Assembly (NCBI RefSeq): GCF_004310335.1
Contig: NZ_SIRS01000001.1
Location: forward strand, 434,001 to 498,000
Direction: 5' to 3'
Source: Hyunsoonleella pacifica
GTDB lineage: Bacteria > Bacteroidota > Bacteroidia > Flavobacteriales > Flavobacteriaceae
Length of the DNA stretch: 64,000 nucleotides
The notes below the pieces were generated by a model. The model was not told the origin of the DNA. It searched no databases and saw nothing but the letters and a program-made list of their open reading frames with translations. Positions 36,140 to 44,150 of this stretch are shown here, in pieces. The first letter of the stretch is position 1. Each line of letters starts with the position of its first letter. Position numbers and translations under genes: made by a program.

Positions 36140-36478
36140 ATGGATGATATCAATATGCTTTATAAGAATGATTATGGAATTGCTTTTAAATGGAAGCGCT
36201 GTCCACTAGAGCACTTTAAAAAAGTAAATTTTGTTTTTGATAAAACCGTGTTTCATCTTACTGAAGCAGAAATATTGATGTTTAGTGATTTTATTAATAA
36301 ATCGCTAGATAGGTTAATTCAAAATGCTAATAAAAGTGATGTAGATGAATTAACATTCCTTGAAACTCCTATACCTCAAATCAGTCTTGTTATGAATTAT
36401 GAAAACTTAGTTTTACTTCAAAACTTGATTGAAGGTTCTCTTTTGGAATTGGGAATTGATATGATGTTAAATAATTAA
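36140..36478 (+). CDS. Small protein, diverged paralogue of the preceding gene
   Basis: The 112-residue protein aligns by eye with its upstream neighbour. F-x-L-T-x-x-E-I-x-x-F-S-D-F-I here corresponds to I-x-F-T-x-x-E-L-x-x-F-Q-S-F-V there, and I-S-L-V-M-N-Y-E-N-L-x-x-L-Q-N-L-I corresponds to L-T-L-V-F-N-R-Q-E-F-x-x-L-K-D-L-V. It keeps only one Cys, so any metal site is lost. It lies between that gene and fur. No function can be assigned. Confidence 0.75.
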   Translation: MDDINMLYKNDYGIAFKWKRCPLEHFKKVNFVFDKTVFHLTEAEILMFSDFINKSLDRLIQNANKSDVDELTFLETPIPQISLVMNYENLVLLQNLIEGSLLELGIDMMLNN

Positions 36479-36515
36479 AATTTTGTAGGTAAACCTAATT
36501 CTTAAAAATAAAAAT

Positions 36516-36956
36516 ATGGACTCAAACAAAAACTTTGCAATTGTAGAAAAGGTATTTGAAGACTTTTTAATAAAAAAGAAATTGAGAAGAACACAAGAAC
36601 GTTTTGCAATTTTAGAGGAAGTTTACAACCGTGAAGGTCATTTTGGCGTTGATGATTTATATGATAAAATGATAGCTAGAAACTATAGAGTTAGTAGGGC
36701 AACATTATATAACACTATAGAGCTTTTGTTGGAAATAAAACTCGTAAGAAAACATCAATTTGGAGATAATATGGCTAAATATGAAAAATCATATTTTAAC
36801 AGGCAGCATGATCATATTATCTTAACAGATACAGGAGAGGTTTTAGAGTTTTGTGACCCACGTTTGCAAGAAATCAAAAAAACTATTGAAGAGGTTTTCG
36901 ATATTGAAATTGATAAACACTCCATGTACTTTTATGGTGTTAGAAAAAACACTTAG
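36516..36956 (+). CDS. fur: Ferric uptake regulator Fur
   Basis: The 146-residue protein has the Fur winged helix (R-R-T-Q-E-R-F-A-I-L-E-E-V-Y and S-R-A-T-L-Y-N-T-I-E-L-L) and the metal-binding stretch Q-H-D-H-I-I. The C-x-x-C structural zinc motif of many Fur proteins is missing, with only a single Cys in E-F-C-D. It ends the plus-strand iron cluster and is the natural regulator of the divergent promoter at 30563-30667. A large palindromic terminator follows. Confidence 0.92.
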   Translation: MDSNKNFAIVEKVFEDFLIKKKLRRTQERFAILEEVYNREGHFGVDDLYDKMIARNYRVSRATLYNTIELLLEIKLVRKHQFGDNMAKYEKSYFNRQHDHIILTDTGEVLEFCDPRLQEIKKTIEEVFDIEIDKHSMYFYGVRKNT

Positions 36957-36993
36957 ATTTTTAATACTCTAGTTTTCTTATAATACTGTTATG

Positions 36994-37038
36994 AACAAAC
37001 AAAAAACCCAAGGTTTAACCTTGGGTTTTTTGTTTGTT
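36994..37038. terminator. Bidirectional intrinsic terminator between fur and tRNA-Met
   Basis: A 45-base palindrome has perfect 22-base arms around one central base. The inner core is CCCAAGGTT/AACCTTGGG and the outer part pairs A-rich with T-rich tracts. It can terminate fur on the plus strand and the tRNA on the minus strand. Confidence 0.9.
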
Positions 37039-37045
37039 ATTTATG

Positions 37046-37119
37046 TAGCGAGAACGAGATTTGAACTCGTGACCTCCGGGTTATGAATCCGACGCTCTAA
37101 CCAACTGAGCTACCTCGCC
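37046..37119 (-). tRNA. tRNA-Met (anticodon CAT)
   Basis: Read on the minus strand, the 74-base cloverleaf has acceptor arms GGCGAGG and TCTCGCT (two G-U pairs), then AGCTCAGTTGGTTAGAGC for the D arm. The anticodon stem-loop has loop TTCATAA, and the T arm is ACGAG-TTCAAAT-CTCGT. CCA is not encoded. The anticodon is CAT. The D arm and acceptor pairing fit an elongator tRNA-Met rather than the initiator. A tRNA-Ile with modified CAT is a less likely alternative. Confidence 0.95.
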
Positions 37120-37250
37120 GTTTTTGAGGTTGCAAATATAAAAACAATATTTACGTTCGCAAACATAACTTGTGCAAAATATTATTGAAAATAATTTCTA
37201 AACTCATCAATTAATGTATATATTGAGCACACAATATTTTAATAACTTTT

Positions 37251-37643
37251 ATGGACGATAAAACAAAGTTTGAGATAGAATTTCCTATACATGCCTCACC
37301 GCAGTTATTATATCAATACATTTCAACGCCCTCAGGTTTGTCTGAATGGTTTTCAGATAATGTAAATTCCCGTGGTGAGTTATTTACTTTTATTTGGGAT
37401 GATAGTGAAGAACAAGCTAAATTACTAAGTAAAAAGAGTGGGGAACGTGTGAAGTTTAGATGGTTAGAAGATGAAGAAGATGGTGCCGCCTGTTATTTTG
37501 AAATTAGAATTCAAGTAGATGAAATTACTAAGGATGTATCTTTAATGGTAACAGATTTTGCTGATGATGATGAGGTAGAAGAGGCTAAAATGCTTTGGGA
37601 AAATCAAATTTCAGATTTAAAACAAGTATTAGGTTCTGTATAA
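37251..37643 (+). CDS. START-like (SRPBCC) domain protein
   Basis: The 130-residue acidic protein fits the START/AHSA1-like helix-grip fold. It opens F-E-I-E-F-P-I-H-A-S-P-Q-L-L-Y-Q-Y-I-S, a typical first strand and helix, and has W-F-S-D-N-V and a C-terminal helix. It probably binds a hydrophobic ligand or acts as a chaperone-like factor. It is usually encoded beside the aminotransferase that follows in flavobacteria. A terminator hairpin ends its transcript just before that gene. Confidence 0.82.
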   Translation: MDDKTKFEIEFPIHASPQLLYQYISTPSGLSEWFSDNVNSRGELFTFIWDDSEEQAKLLSKKSGERVKFRWLEDEEDGAACYFEIRIQVDEITKDVSLMVTDFADDDEVEEAKMLWENQISDLKQVLGSV

Positions 37644-37659
37644 AAACACTATTTAATCT

Positions 37660-37667
37660 TATATTTG
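37660..37667 (+). promoter_or_regulatory. -7 element for pabC-like gene, at the left arm of a terminator
   Basis: TATATTTG matches TAnnTTTG. Its last base is the first base of the left arm of the hairpin at 37667-37704. Transcripts starting here would begin around the end of that arm. Confidence 0.5.
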
Positions 37668-37704
37668 TCCGCGCTTAAATTTATAAAAGTAGCGGACTTT
37701 TTTT
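37667..37704 (+). terminator. Intrinsic terminator of the START-like gene, abutting the pabC-like start
   Basis: GTCCGC and GCGGAC pair perfectly around a 19-base loop and are followed by seven T residues that end directly at the ATG at 37705. Confidence 0.75.
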
Positions 37705-38547
37705 ATGATAAATTTTAACGGTAACATTTTAGAGGATACTACTTGTATTTCAATACATAATAGGGGTTTTGCTTATGGAGATGCTGTTTTTGAAACTATT
37801 AAAGTATCCAATGGGAAAATATTATTTTGGGAAGACCATTACTTTAGACTAATGGCATCTATGCGAATAATGCGTATGGCAATACCTATGAGTTTTACCA
37901 TGGAACTTCTTGATACCCAAATAAAAGATCTTTTAAAAGTAAATGGTTTTGAGAGCGGTAATGTTAGGGTAAAACTGATAGTTTTTAGAGATGAAGGTGG
38001 ATTGTATTTACCAAAGGAAAATACTGTAGGTTATACAATTAGTACCAAGCCTTTAGATAATGATGTATTTGAGTTTAATGTATCTGATTACGAGGTAGAT
38101 TTATTTAAGGATTACTATGTTGCACCAACACTATTATCTACGCTTAAGACTAATAATAAGGCTATAAATGTAGTTGGTAGTATTTTTGCTAATGAAAATA
38201 AATTAGATAATTGTTTACTCCTAAACACAAATAAAAATGTAGTTGAAGCTTTAAATGGCAATTTATTTTTAGTAAAGGGTAATATTATAAAAACACCACC
38301 ACTATCAGATGGATGTTTAAAAGGCATTATGCGAGCACAAATAATAAGGCTTGTTGAAAAGTTAAGCGATTATGAGTTACAAGAAGTTGCAATTTCTCCT
38401 TTTGAACTTCAAAAAGCAGATGAATTATTTGTTACAAATGTAATTACTGGAATACAATCTATTACAAAATACCGTAAAAAGCATTTTGTTAATGATGTTG
38501 CTAAACTATTAATAGAGAAACTAAATATTGTTGTTAGATTAGCTTAG
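37705..38547 (+). CDS. pabC: Aminotransferase class IV (aminodeoxychorismate lyase-like)
   Basis: The 280-residue PLP enzyme shows N-R-G-F-A-Y-G-D-A-V-F-E-T-I near the N-terminus and the PLP lysine in S-T-L-K-T-N-N. It also has the family motif F-V-T-N-V-I-T-G-I-Q-S-I near the C-terminus. Class IV includes 4-amino-4-deoxychorismate lyase (PabC), branched-chain aminotransferase and D-amino-acid aminotransferase. Length, N-R-G-F-x-Y-G-D and the flavobacterial gene order favour PabC, which would make p-aminobenzoate for folate. The 3' end overlaps the convergent yqgE gene by 4 bases. Confidence 0.8.
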   Translation: MINFNGNILEDTTCISIHNRGFAYGDAVFETIKVSNGKILFWEDHYFRLMASMRIMRMAIPMSFTMELLDTQIKDLLKVNGFESGNVRVKLIVFRDEGGLYLPKENTVGYTISTKPLDNDVFEFNVSDYEVDLFKDYYVAPTLLSTLKTNNKAINVVGSIFANENKLDNCLLLNTNKNVVEALNGNLFLVKGNIIKTPPLSDGCLKGIMRAQIIRLVEKLSDYELQEVAISPFELQKADELFVTNVITGIQSITKYRKKHFVNDVAKLLIEKLNIVVRLA

Positions 38548-39104
38548 TTATAATTTGGGTTTTCTGGCGCGTTTGACCATATACTATACTCGCCACCTAG
38601 TTCTAGCATTTTTTCTTTCCAGAAAGAAGCATAGTCTTTTTCAATAATTTTTTTCTTATAAATATTTTCTGAAACCACCCACGAGTTTGCCTTTAGTTCA
38701 CTTTCAAGTTGATTAGAATCCCACCCTGAATACCCTAAAAAGAAACGAATGTCGTTTTCACTAATAGTGTTATTGGTAATTAACTCAGCGGCTTTTTTAA
38801 AATCCCCTCCCCAAAATATACCCAAAGAAATTTCTATACTATTAGGTATCAAATTAGGTACTTTATGGATAAAATAAAGATTATCCTGTTCAACAGGACC
38901 GCCATTGTAAACTTTAAATGGAGCTTCTACCTCTGGAATTAAATCCTTTATGGTATATTCTAATGGTTTATTCAGAATAAAACCAATAGACCCTTCTTCA
39001 CTATGGTCTGCCAATAAAACAATGGAGCGATTAAAGGAAACGTCTCCAATTATGGCTGGTTCTGCAATCAGCAAATCGCCTTTTTTGGGGGTGGTGCTCG
39101 TCAT
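38544..39104 (-). CDS. YqgE/AlgH family protein
   Basis: The 186-residue protein matches the YqgE/AlgH (UPF0301) family. It opens K-G-D-L-L-I-A-E-P-A-I-I-G-D-V-S-F-N-R-S and has G-S-I-G-F-I-L-N-K-P-L, Y-N-G-G-P-V and F-L-G-Y-S-G-W. The biochemical role of the family is unknown. It is convergent with the pabC-like gene and upstream of the HU terminator. Confidence 0.92.
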   Translation of the reverse strand: MTSTTPKKGDLLIAEPAIIGDVSFNRSIVLLADHSEEGSIGFILNKPLEYTIKDLIPEVEAPFKVYNGGPVEQDNLYFIHKVPNLIPNSIEISLGIFWGGDFKKAAELITNNTISENDIRFFLGYSGWDSNQLESELKANSWVVSENIYKKKIIEKDYASFWKEKMLELGGEYSIWSNAPENPNYN

Positions 39105-39174
39105 GCTGTTTAATATTAAATTAACTAAATCTAAGATTATTTTATCAAAAAAGCAACTTTTGAGCGGCGCATAA

Positions 39175-39206
39175 AAAAAATGCTTTCCAGTATGGAAAGC
39201 ATTTTT
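39175..39206 (-). terminator. Intrinsic terminator of the HU gene
   Basis: AAAAATGCTTTCC and GGAAAGCATTTTT pair perfectly around AGTAT. On the minus strand a T-tract follows. It lies 24 bases beyond the HU stop. Confidence 0.85.
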
Positions 39207-39229
39207 ATATTTTTTTCTGAAACTAAAAC

Positions 39230-39502
39230 TTAGTTTACAGCACTTGATAAATCAGATCCAGCTTTAAACTTAACAACGTTTTTAGCTTTAATTTTGATAG
39301 TCGCACCAGTTTGTGGGTTTCTACCTTCTCTTGCAGATCTTTTAGAAACTGACCAAGAACCAAAACCAACTAAAGAAACTCTGTTTCCTTTTTGTAAAGC
39401 ACCTTCTATTTCAATAAGTGCACATTCTAAAGCTTTCTTAGCAGCTGCTTTAGTGATTCCTGCGTGTTCTGCCATTGCATCGATTAAATCTGTTTTGTTC
39501 AT
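39230..39502 (-). CDS. hup: HU family DNA-binding protein
   Basis: The 90-residue protein has the complete HU fold. It starts M-N-K-T-D-L-I-D-A-M-A and has V-G-F-G-S-W-S-V and the DNA-binding arm G-R-N-P-Q-T-G-A-T-I-K-I. It bends and compacts DNA as a dimer. It has a strong promoter with good spacing at 39557-39586 and its own terminator, fitting an abundant nucleoid protein. Confidence 0.96.
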   Translation of the reverse strand: MNKTDLIDAMAEHAGITKAAAKKALECALIEIEGALQKGNRVSLVGFGSWSVSKRSAREGRNPQTGATIKIKAKNVVKFKAGSDLSSAVN

Positions 39503-39556
39503 AATGTAAATTTTAATTATTAATAAATTGGTTAAACTTTTTCGTTAAATCCTCTA

Positions 39557-39586
39557 CAAATTTATACGGATTATGCTTTCATGCAA
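39557..39586 (-). promoter_or_regulatory. Promoter of the HU gene
   Basis: On the minus strand, TTG (39586-39584) is followed by exactly 19 bases and then TAAATTTG (39564-39557). This matches the Bacteroidota -33/-7 consensus and spacing. Confidence 0.75.
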
Positions 39587-39690
39587 GTAACAGCAAGGGA
39601 AATACAGAGTTTTGTTGATAACTTATAGCATTTGTTAATAAAGGAACTGTATTTTGTCGATGTTTTTATAAAATGAGTAATAATGAGGGT

Positions 39691-40638
39691 TTAGCGCATT
39701 TTTGCATTGTTTTCAAATTTATACCCATTGAGTAGTGATACTATATCCATTAACTTTTTACCTGGGAGTTTGATTTTTAAAATATTTATATAACCCTCAT
39801 TTACAGGTACTTTCATACTTTTTTTAGAAACAACGATATTTCCTACATTGTCGTTGTGATGTGTAATTTCTTTTTCAGCTTCATATATCTTAACATCTAA
39901 AATACTTTCTCCATCAACTAATTCACTCCAAGCAGCAGGATAGGGACTAAGCCCTCTAATTTTATTGTAGATATTATCTATACTGTCATTCCAGTCAATT
40001 TTACAATTCTCTTTGTTTAGTTTATATGCTGTTTTAATATTGTCATTATCTACTTGCGGAGTAGTTTTTACCTTATTGGTTTCAATTAGTTGTACTGTTT
40101 TTATAACTAAATCGCTTCCTAAATGCATCAATCTATCATGTAAACTTCCTGCATTTTCATTTTTTTCAATTACGGTTTCTTGCTGTAAAATCATCTCTCC
40201 TGTATCTATTTTCTCATCAATAAAAAAGGTAGAAGCTCCCGTAATAGATTCTCCATTTATTATAGCCCAATTAATTGGTGCAGCACCTCTGTAGTTTGGT
40301 AGTAAGGATGCATGTAGGTTAAATGTACCATACTTAGGCATTTGCCATACAACTTTAGGTAACATTCTAAAAGCTACAACTATTTGTAGATTGGCCTCGA
40401 GAGATTTTAGTTCTCCTGTAAACGTTTCATCTTTAAGGTTTTTTGGCTGTAAGAGGTGTAATCCCGCTTCTTTAGCATATTTTTTAACAGCACTCTCATT
40501 AAGCTTTCTTCCGCGACCTGCTGGTTTATCTGGTGCAGTAATTACACCTACAATATTATAATTATGTTCTACTAGTGTTTTTAAGGTTGTTACTGCAAAA
40601 TCGGGAGTTCCCATAAACACTATTTTTAGATCTCTCAT
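39691..40638 (-). CDS. fmt: Methionyl-tRNA formyltransferase
   Basis: The 315-residue enzyme formylates initiator Met-tRNA. It has the N-terminal F-M-G-T-P-D-F-A, the folate/catalytic motif N-L-H-A-S-L-L-P-N-Y-R-G-A-A-P-I and the F-F-I-D-E-K-I-D-T-G segment. A C-terminal OB-like domain follows. Its start overlaps the recQ stop by 4 bases, so it is translated after recQ. Confidence 0.96.
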   Translation of the reverse strand: MRDLKIVFMGTPDFAVTTLKTLVEHNYNIVGVITAPDKPAGRGRKLNESAVKKYAKEAGLHLLQPKNLKDETFTGELKSLEANLQIVVAFRMLPKVVWQMPKYGTFNLHASLLPNYRGAAPINWAIINGESITGASTFFIDEKIDTGEMILQQETVIEKNENAGSLHDRLMHLGSDLVIKTVQLIETNKVKTTPQVDNDNIKTAYKLNKENCKIDWNDSIDNIYNKIRGLSPYPAAWSELVDGESILDVKIYEAEKEITHHNDNVGNIVVSKKSMKVPVNEGYINILKIKLPGKKLMDIVSLLNGYKFENNAKMR

Positions 40639-42542
40639 AAATGACTTAGCTTATATTTATTAGTTTTTGTAATATTTATTATGTTATGTTCTAACAGTAG
40701 TTTTAATACGTTTTTAGTTGCTGTATCATCACAATTTAAAATTTTTGAAATTTGTCTTGATGATTTCTCTCCAGTTTCTAAAAGCGTTATCACTTGATTT
40801 TTTAAATCTTTAGTACTTGTCTTCTCTTGGTTTTTAGTAGTTTTAGTGCAAACAGAGCAAACACCACAAGGTGTTACATCCTTTTCATCAAAGTAGTTTA
40901 GTAATTGCATACTTCTGCAAACATCATCATTATTAATATAATCAATTACAGATTTAACTTGATATTCTTTTAATTTATTTTGTTGCTTAATAATCGCAGA
41001 GATTCTATTTATTGTTTTATCATCTTCTCTAGGTTCTATAAATGTAATTTGAGCATCAGTTTTAGAGTGTTGTAGGGTGATAATTTCATCTCTTGCAAGT
41101 TGTTCTAAAACCTGAATGAGTTCGTGTTCAGATATTGAAGCTTTATCTGCTATTTTTGATGTATTAATATTTGTATCATGATCAAAAACACCACCATAAG
41201 ACCTTAGAATTGATTTTACTGTAACATCAAATTGAGGATGTGTGTCTAAATATTCAAAAATTAAATTATTAGTTGATTTAAATCTTATTAGAACTTTGTT
41301 TTTAAAATGTTTAGATAGTGAAATGATGCTATTTCTATCTAGAGTCAATAGTGCATTATAGCATAACGTGCTGTTAAAATTATACGTCTTGCAAAAGTTA
41401 TTAAAATTGAAATCGAAAACTTGGTATTGCCCTTCTCCATAAGATACTTGAAAATAGCTGCTTAGTTTTCTATATACATGCTTAATGAAGTCTACAGAAG
41501 GAAGTATTTTTAAAAACTGATTCTTTACTAGTACTTCATCGTTTTTATTTTTTAAAACTACAGCGAATGCTTGCACTCCGTTTCTCCCAGCTCTACCAGC
41601 TTCTTGAAAATAACTTTCTATGCTTTCAGGTAAATTTAAGTGTATTACTGTTTTTACGTCTGGTTTATCTATACCCATACCAAAAGCATTAGTGGCAACC
41701 ATAACTTGTGTTTTGTTGCTCATCCAACTATTCATGTGGTTTTCTTTTTCAGTCGGGTTTAGTCCACCATGATAATGTGTGGCTTGTATGTTTTTTGAGT
41801 TTAAAAGCGTGCTTATATCAACTGTAGCTTTTCTGTTTCTTACGTATACAATTGAAGAACCATTATGTTTTTTTAAAATAGTTTCTAAGCGATAATATTT
41901 GTCTTCCTCATGTAGGACTATGTATCCTAAGTTTGGTCGAAAAAAAGACTGTCTAAATATTTTTGGCTTAATAAAATCTAATTGTTTTGTAATGTCGTTA
42001 ACAACGTTTTCTTTTGCCGTTGCAGTTAAAGCTATGACGTTTACAGATGGTTTTATTTTCCTCAATTCTAATAAGTTAGAATATGAAGGTCTAAAGTCGT
42101 TTCCCCATTGTGAAATACAATGTGCCTCATCAACAGCAATCAAGTTTACTTGCATTTGTCGGATACGATCTTGTACTAATTCTTGCTGTAAACGTTCTGG
42201 GGATAAGTATAAAAACTTGTAATTTCCGTAGATGCAATTATCTAAAAGTGTATCCAATTCACTTTTAGAGATGCCACTAGTAATAGATAGTGCTTTTATC
42301 CCTTTTTTATTTAATTGTTGCACTTGGTCTTTCATTAATGCAATTAGTGGAGAAACTACAATACAAATACCTTCTTTTATTAGAGCTGGTATTTGGAAGC
42401 ATATAGATTTTCCTCCTCCGGTAGGCATTAATGCTAAAACATCATCGCCTTCTAGAACTGCATTTATAATGGATTCTTGATTACCACGGAAATCAGTGAA
42501 TTTCCAGTAACGCTCCAATATGTTAAGGGGATGTAGGCTCAA
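40635..42542 (-). CDS. recQ: ATP-dependent DNA helicase RecQ
   Basis: The 635-residue protein has the helicase core with M-P-T-G-G-G-K-S (Walker A), V-D-E-A-H-C-I-S-Q-W-G (DEAH box), A-L-T-A-T-A and Q-E-A-G-R-A-G-R. The RQC part has the zinc Cys cluster C-R-S-M-Q-L-L-N-Y-F then C-G-V-C-S-V-C. The C-terminal segment is a short winged-helix-like region without a clear HRDC domain. It unwinds DNA during recombination and repair. It overlaps its neighbours by 4 bases on each side, forming a tight three-gene operon. Confidence 0.95.
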   Translation of the reverse strand: MSLHPLNILERYWKFTDFRGNQESIINAVLEGDDVLALMPTGGGKSICFQIPALIKEGICIVVSPLIALMKDQVQQLNKKGIKALSITSGISKSELDTLLDNCIYGNYKFLYLSPERLQQELVQDRIRQMQVNLIAVDEAHCISQWGNDFRPSYSNLLELRKIKPSVNVIALTATAKENVVNDITKQLDFIKPKIFRQSFFRPNLGYIVLHEEDKYYRLETILKKHNGSSIVYVRNRKATVDISTLLNSKNIQATHYHGGLNPTEKENHMNSWMSNKTQVMVATNAFGMGIDKPDVKTVIHLNLPESIESYFQEAGRAGRNGVQAFAVVLKNKNDEVLVKNQFLKILPSVDFIKHVYRKLSSYFQVSYGEGQYQVFDFNFNNFCKTYNFNSTLCYNALLTLDRNSIISLSKHFKNKVLIRFKSTNNLIFEYLDTHPQFDVTVKSILRSYGGVFDHDTNINTSKIADKASISEHELIQVLEQLARDEIITLQHSKTDAQITFIEPREDDKTINRISAIIKQQNKLKEYQVKSVIDYINNDDVCRSMQLLNYFDEKDVTPCGVCSVCTKTTKNQEKTSTKDLKNQVITLLETGEKSSRQISKILNCDDTATKNVLKLLLEHNIINITKTNKYKLSHL

Positions 42543-43081
42543 TTTAAACTAAGAGTGTTTAGGATAAAATTAGTACGTTCTTCAACAGTTCCAAAAGGTA
42601 CATCTATTGGCGAGTAATTGAAACTTTGGTAGGTTTCAAGAAGATAATCATGTATTTTTTGAGCTTGAGAAAAGCTTTCGTAACGCTCATTATCACTTTT
42701 GTAAATAGCTTCCCAAGGTTTTAAAATAAAAACCACATCATAAACAAAGTGTTGGGAGTGTGTTACAAAGTCCTCTGGATAACAACCCCCAATGTAGTCC
42801 ATATAGGCTAAAACATCAGGAATACCTCTATCAAAGAATACAATGTTGTTTTCGGTTTTTTCAGAATTTTTAAATTGTGAAATACGTCCCTTTAAAAGTA
42901 GTTCGCTAAACAACAGAGGATTTGTTAAAAAAAGCTGTTCTATACCTTCTTTTTGAGCATCTAATGTTACTTGTCTCGAAATTTCTTCCATACAAGTAAA
43001 ATCTTGTTTAATAAGTTCATTAATTATAGTAGACTTCCCTGTTCCAGGTCCGCCAGTAATTACAATTCGTTTTAACCCCAA
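42539..43081 (-). CDS. AAA family NTPase/kinase-like protein
   Basis: The 180-residue protein is a compact P-loop NTPase with G-G-P-G-T-G-K-S-T-I (Walker A) at residues 9-18 and F-F-D-R-G-I-P-D as the Walker B-like segment. It resembles small ATPase/kinase proteins of the NadR-like group (AAA_28). A nucleotide or nucleoside substrate is plausible but not shown. It is the first gene of the operon with recQ and fmt. Confidence 0.85.
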   Translation of the reverse strand: MGLKRIVITGGPGTGKSTIINELIKQDFTCMEEISRQVTLDAQKEGIEQLFLTNPLLFSELLLKGRISQFKNSEKTENNIVFFDRGIPDVLAYMDYIGGCYPEDFVTHSQHFVYDVVFILKPWEAIYKSDNERYESFSQAQKIHDYLLETYQSFNYSPIDVPFGTVEERTNFILNTLSLN

Positions 43082-43146
43082 AATGCTTTGATTTTGTTTG
43101 TAAAAATCGGAATTAAACTTCTATAAAAAAAATGGAAAGGAAAGCT

Positions 43147-43154
43147 TATATTTG
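43147..43154 (+). promoter_or_regulatory. -7 element for the DUF493 gene
   Basis: TATATTTG matches TAnnTTTG and lies 16 bases before the chosen ATG at 43171. It falls inside the longer open frame that begins at 43132, which argues for the later start. Confidence 0.55.
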
Positions 43155-43170
43155 CACATCAAAAAAGTAT

Positions 43171-43464
43171 ATGGGCGAGACTTCAAATCAAGAAGAATTC
43201 TATAAAAAACTAAGGGCACAATTGTATGATACAGCATTGTGGCCAACAGGGTATCTTTATAAATTTATTGTAAAGACAAATGCTTCTCAAATAGAAAAAG
43301 TAGAGAGTTTGTTTAATAACATGGGAGCAGTTATTACTACAGTTGCATCTAAAAACGGAAAATATACTAGCGTTTCTATAAATGTTAGAATGAAGAATCC
43401 AGATGCAGTAATTGCCAAATATAAAGAGGTTGCAGAAAAAATAGAGGGCGTTATTAGTCTTTAG
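43171..43464 (+). CDS. DUF493 family protein
   Basis: The 97-residue protein has the ferredoxin-like small fold of DUF493 (YbeD/UPF0250). It has W-P-T-G-Y-L-Y-K-F-I-V, then G-K-Y-T-S-V-S-I and P-D-A-V-I-A-K-Y near the end. The frame is open from 43132, but a promoter element lies within that extension and family members start just before E-x-F-Y-x-K-L, so ATG at 43171 is used. Function unknown. Confidence 0.85.
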   Translation: MGETSNQEEFYKKLRAQLYDTALWPTGYLYKFIVKTNASQIEKVESLFNNMGAVITTVASKNGKYTSVSINVRMKNPDAVIAKYKEVAEKIEGVISL

Positions 43465-43515
43465 TTTTTTTTCGTATTTTGCGCATACTTCATTAGAACA
43501 TTTAATACCGTAATT

Positions 43516-44142
43516 TTGATTGATAATTTAGAATATAATACTGAAAGAGAGCATTTAATTATTCCTGAATATGGACGTCATCTACAAAAGATGATTAATC
43601 ATGCTAAGAGTAGAGAAACCAAAGAGGAGCGTGAGAAGTTGGCAAAGGCTATAATATCAGTAATGGGTAATTTACAACCGCATTTGCGTGATGTTCCAGA
43701 TTTTCAACATAAACTTTGGGATCAATTATTCATCATGTCTAATTTTGAATTGGATGTAGAATCTCCATTCCCAAAACCATCTAAAGAAGTTTTGGCAGAG
43801 CGCCCAGATCCTTTAAAATATCCTCAAAACCACCCTAAGTACCGTTTTTATGGTAATAACATTAAAACGATGATTGATGTTGCCAATACCTGGGAAGAAG
43901 GAGAACTTAAAGAGGCATTGCTTTATACCATTGCCAACCACATGAAAAAGTGTTTTTTAAACTGGAATAAAGATACAGTTGAAGACATGGTAATTTATGA
44001 TCATTTATATGAATTATCTAACGGTAAGATAGATTTGCGAAATTCTGATGAAGATTTATCAGATTCTAGTAGTCTTTTACGTTCTAAAGGGAAGTACAAT
44101 AAAAAGAAGAAAAACTCTAATCGCTCTAGAAAACGTCACTAA
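43516..44142 (+). CDS. DUF4290 family protein
   Basis: The 208-residue protein matches the Bacteroidota DUF4290 family, with L-E-Y-N-T-E-R-E-H-L-I-I-P-E-Y-G-R-H at the N-terminus and a conserved G-N-L-Q-P-H-L-R-D segment. The C-terminus is a basic tail rich in Lys, Arg and Ser. The start is a TTG, because no ATG occurs in frame close to the conserved N-terminus. murA follows 8 bases later, so they are probably co-transcribed. Function unknown, and the basic tail suggests nucleic-acid contact. Confidence 0.88.
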   Translation: MIDNLEYNTEREHLIIPEYGRHLQKMINHAKSRETKEEREKLAKAIISVMGNLQPHLRDVPDFQHKLWDQLFIMSNFELDVESPFPKPSKEVLAERPDPLKYPQNHPKYRFYGNNIKTMIDVANTWEEGELKEALLYTIANHMKKCFLNWNKDTVEDMVIYDHLYELSNGKIDLRNSDEDLSDSSSLLRSKGKYNKKKKNSNRSRKRH

Positions 44143-44150
44143 GTTTATTT

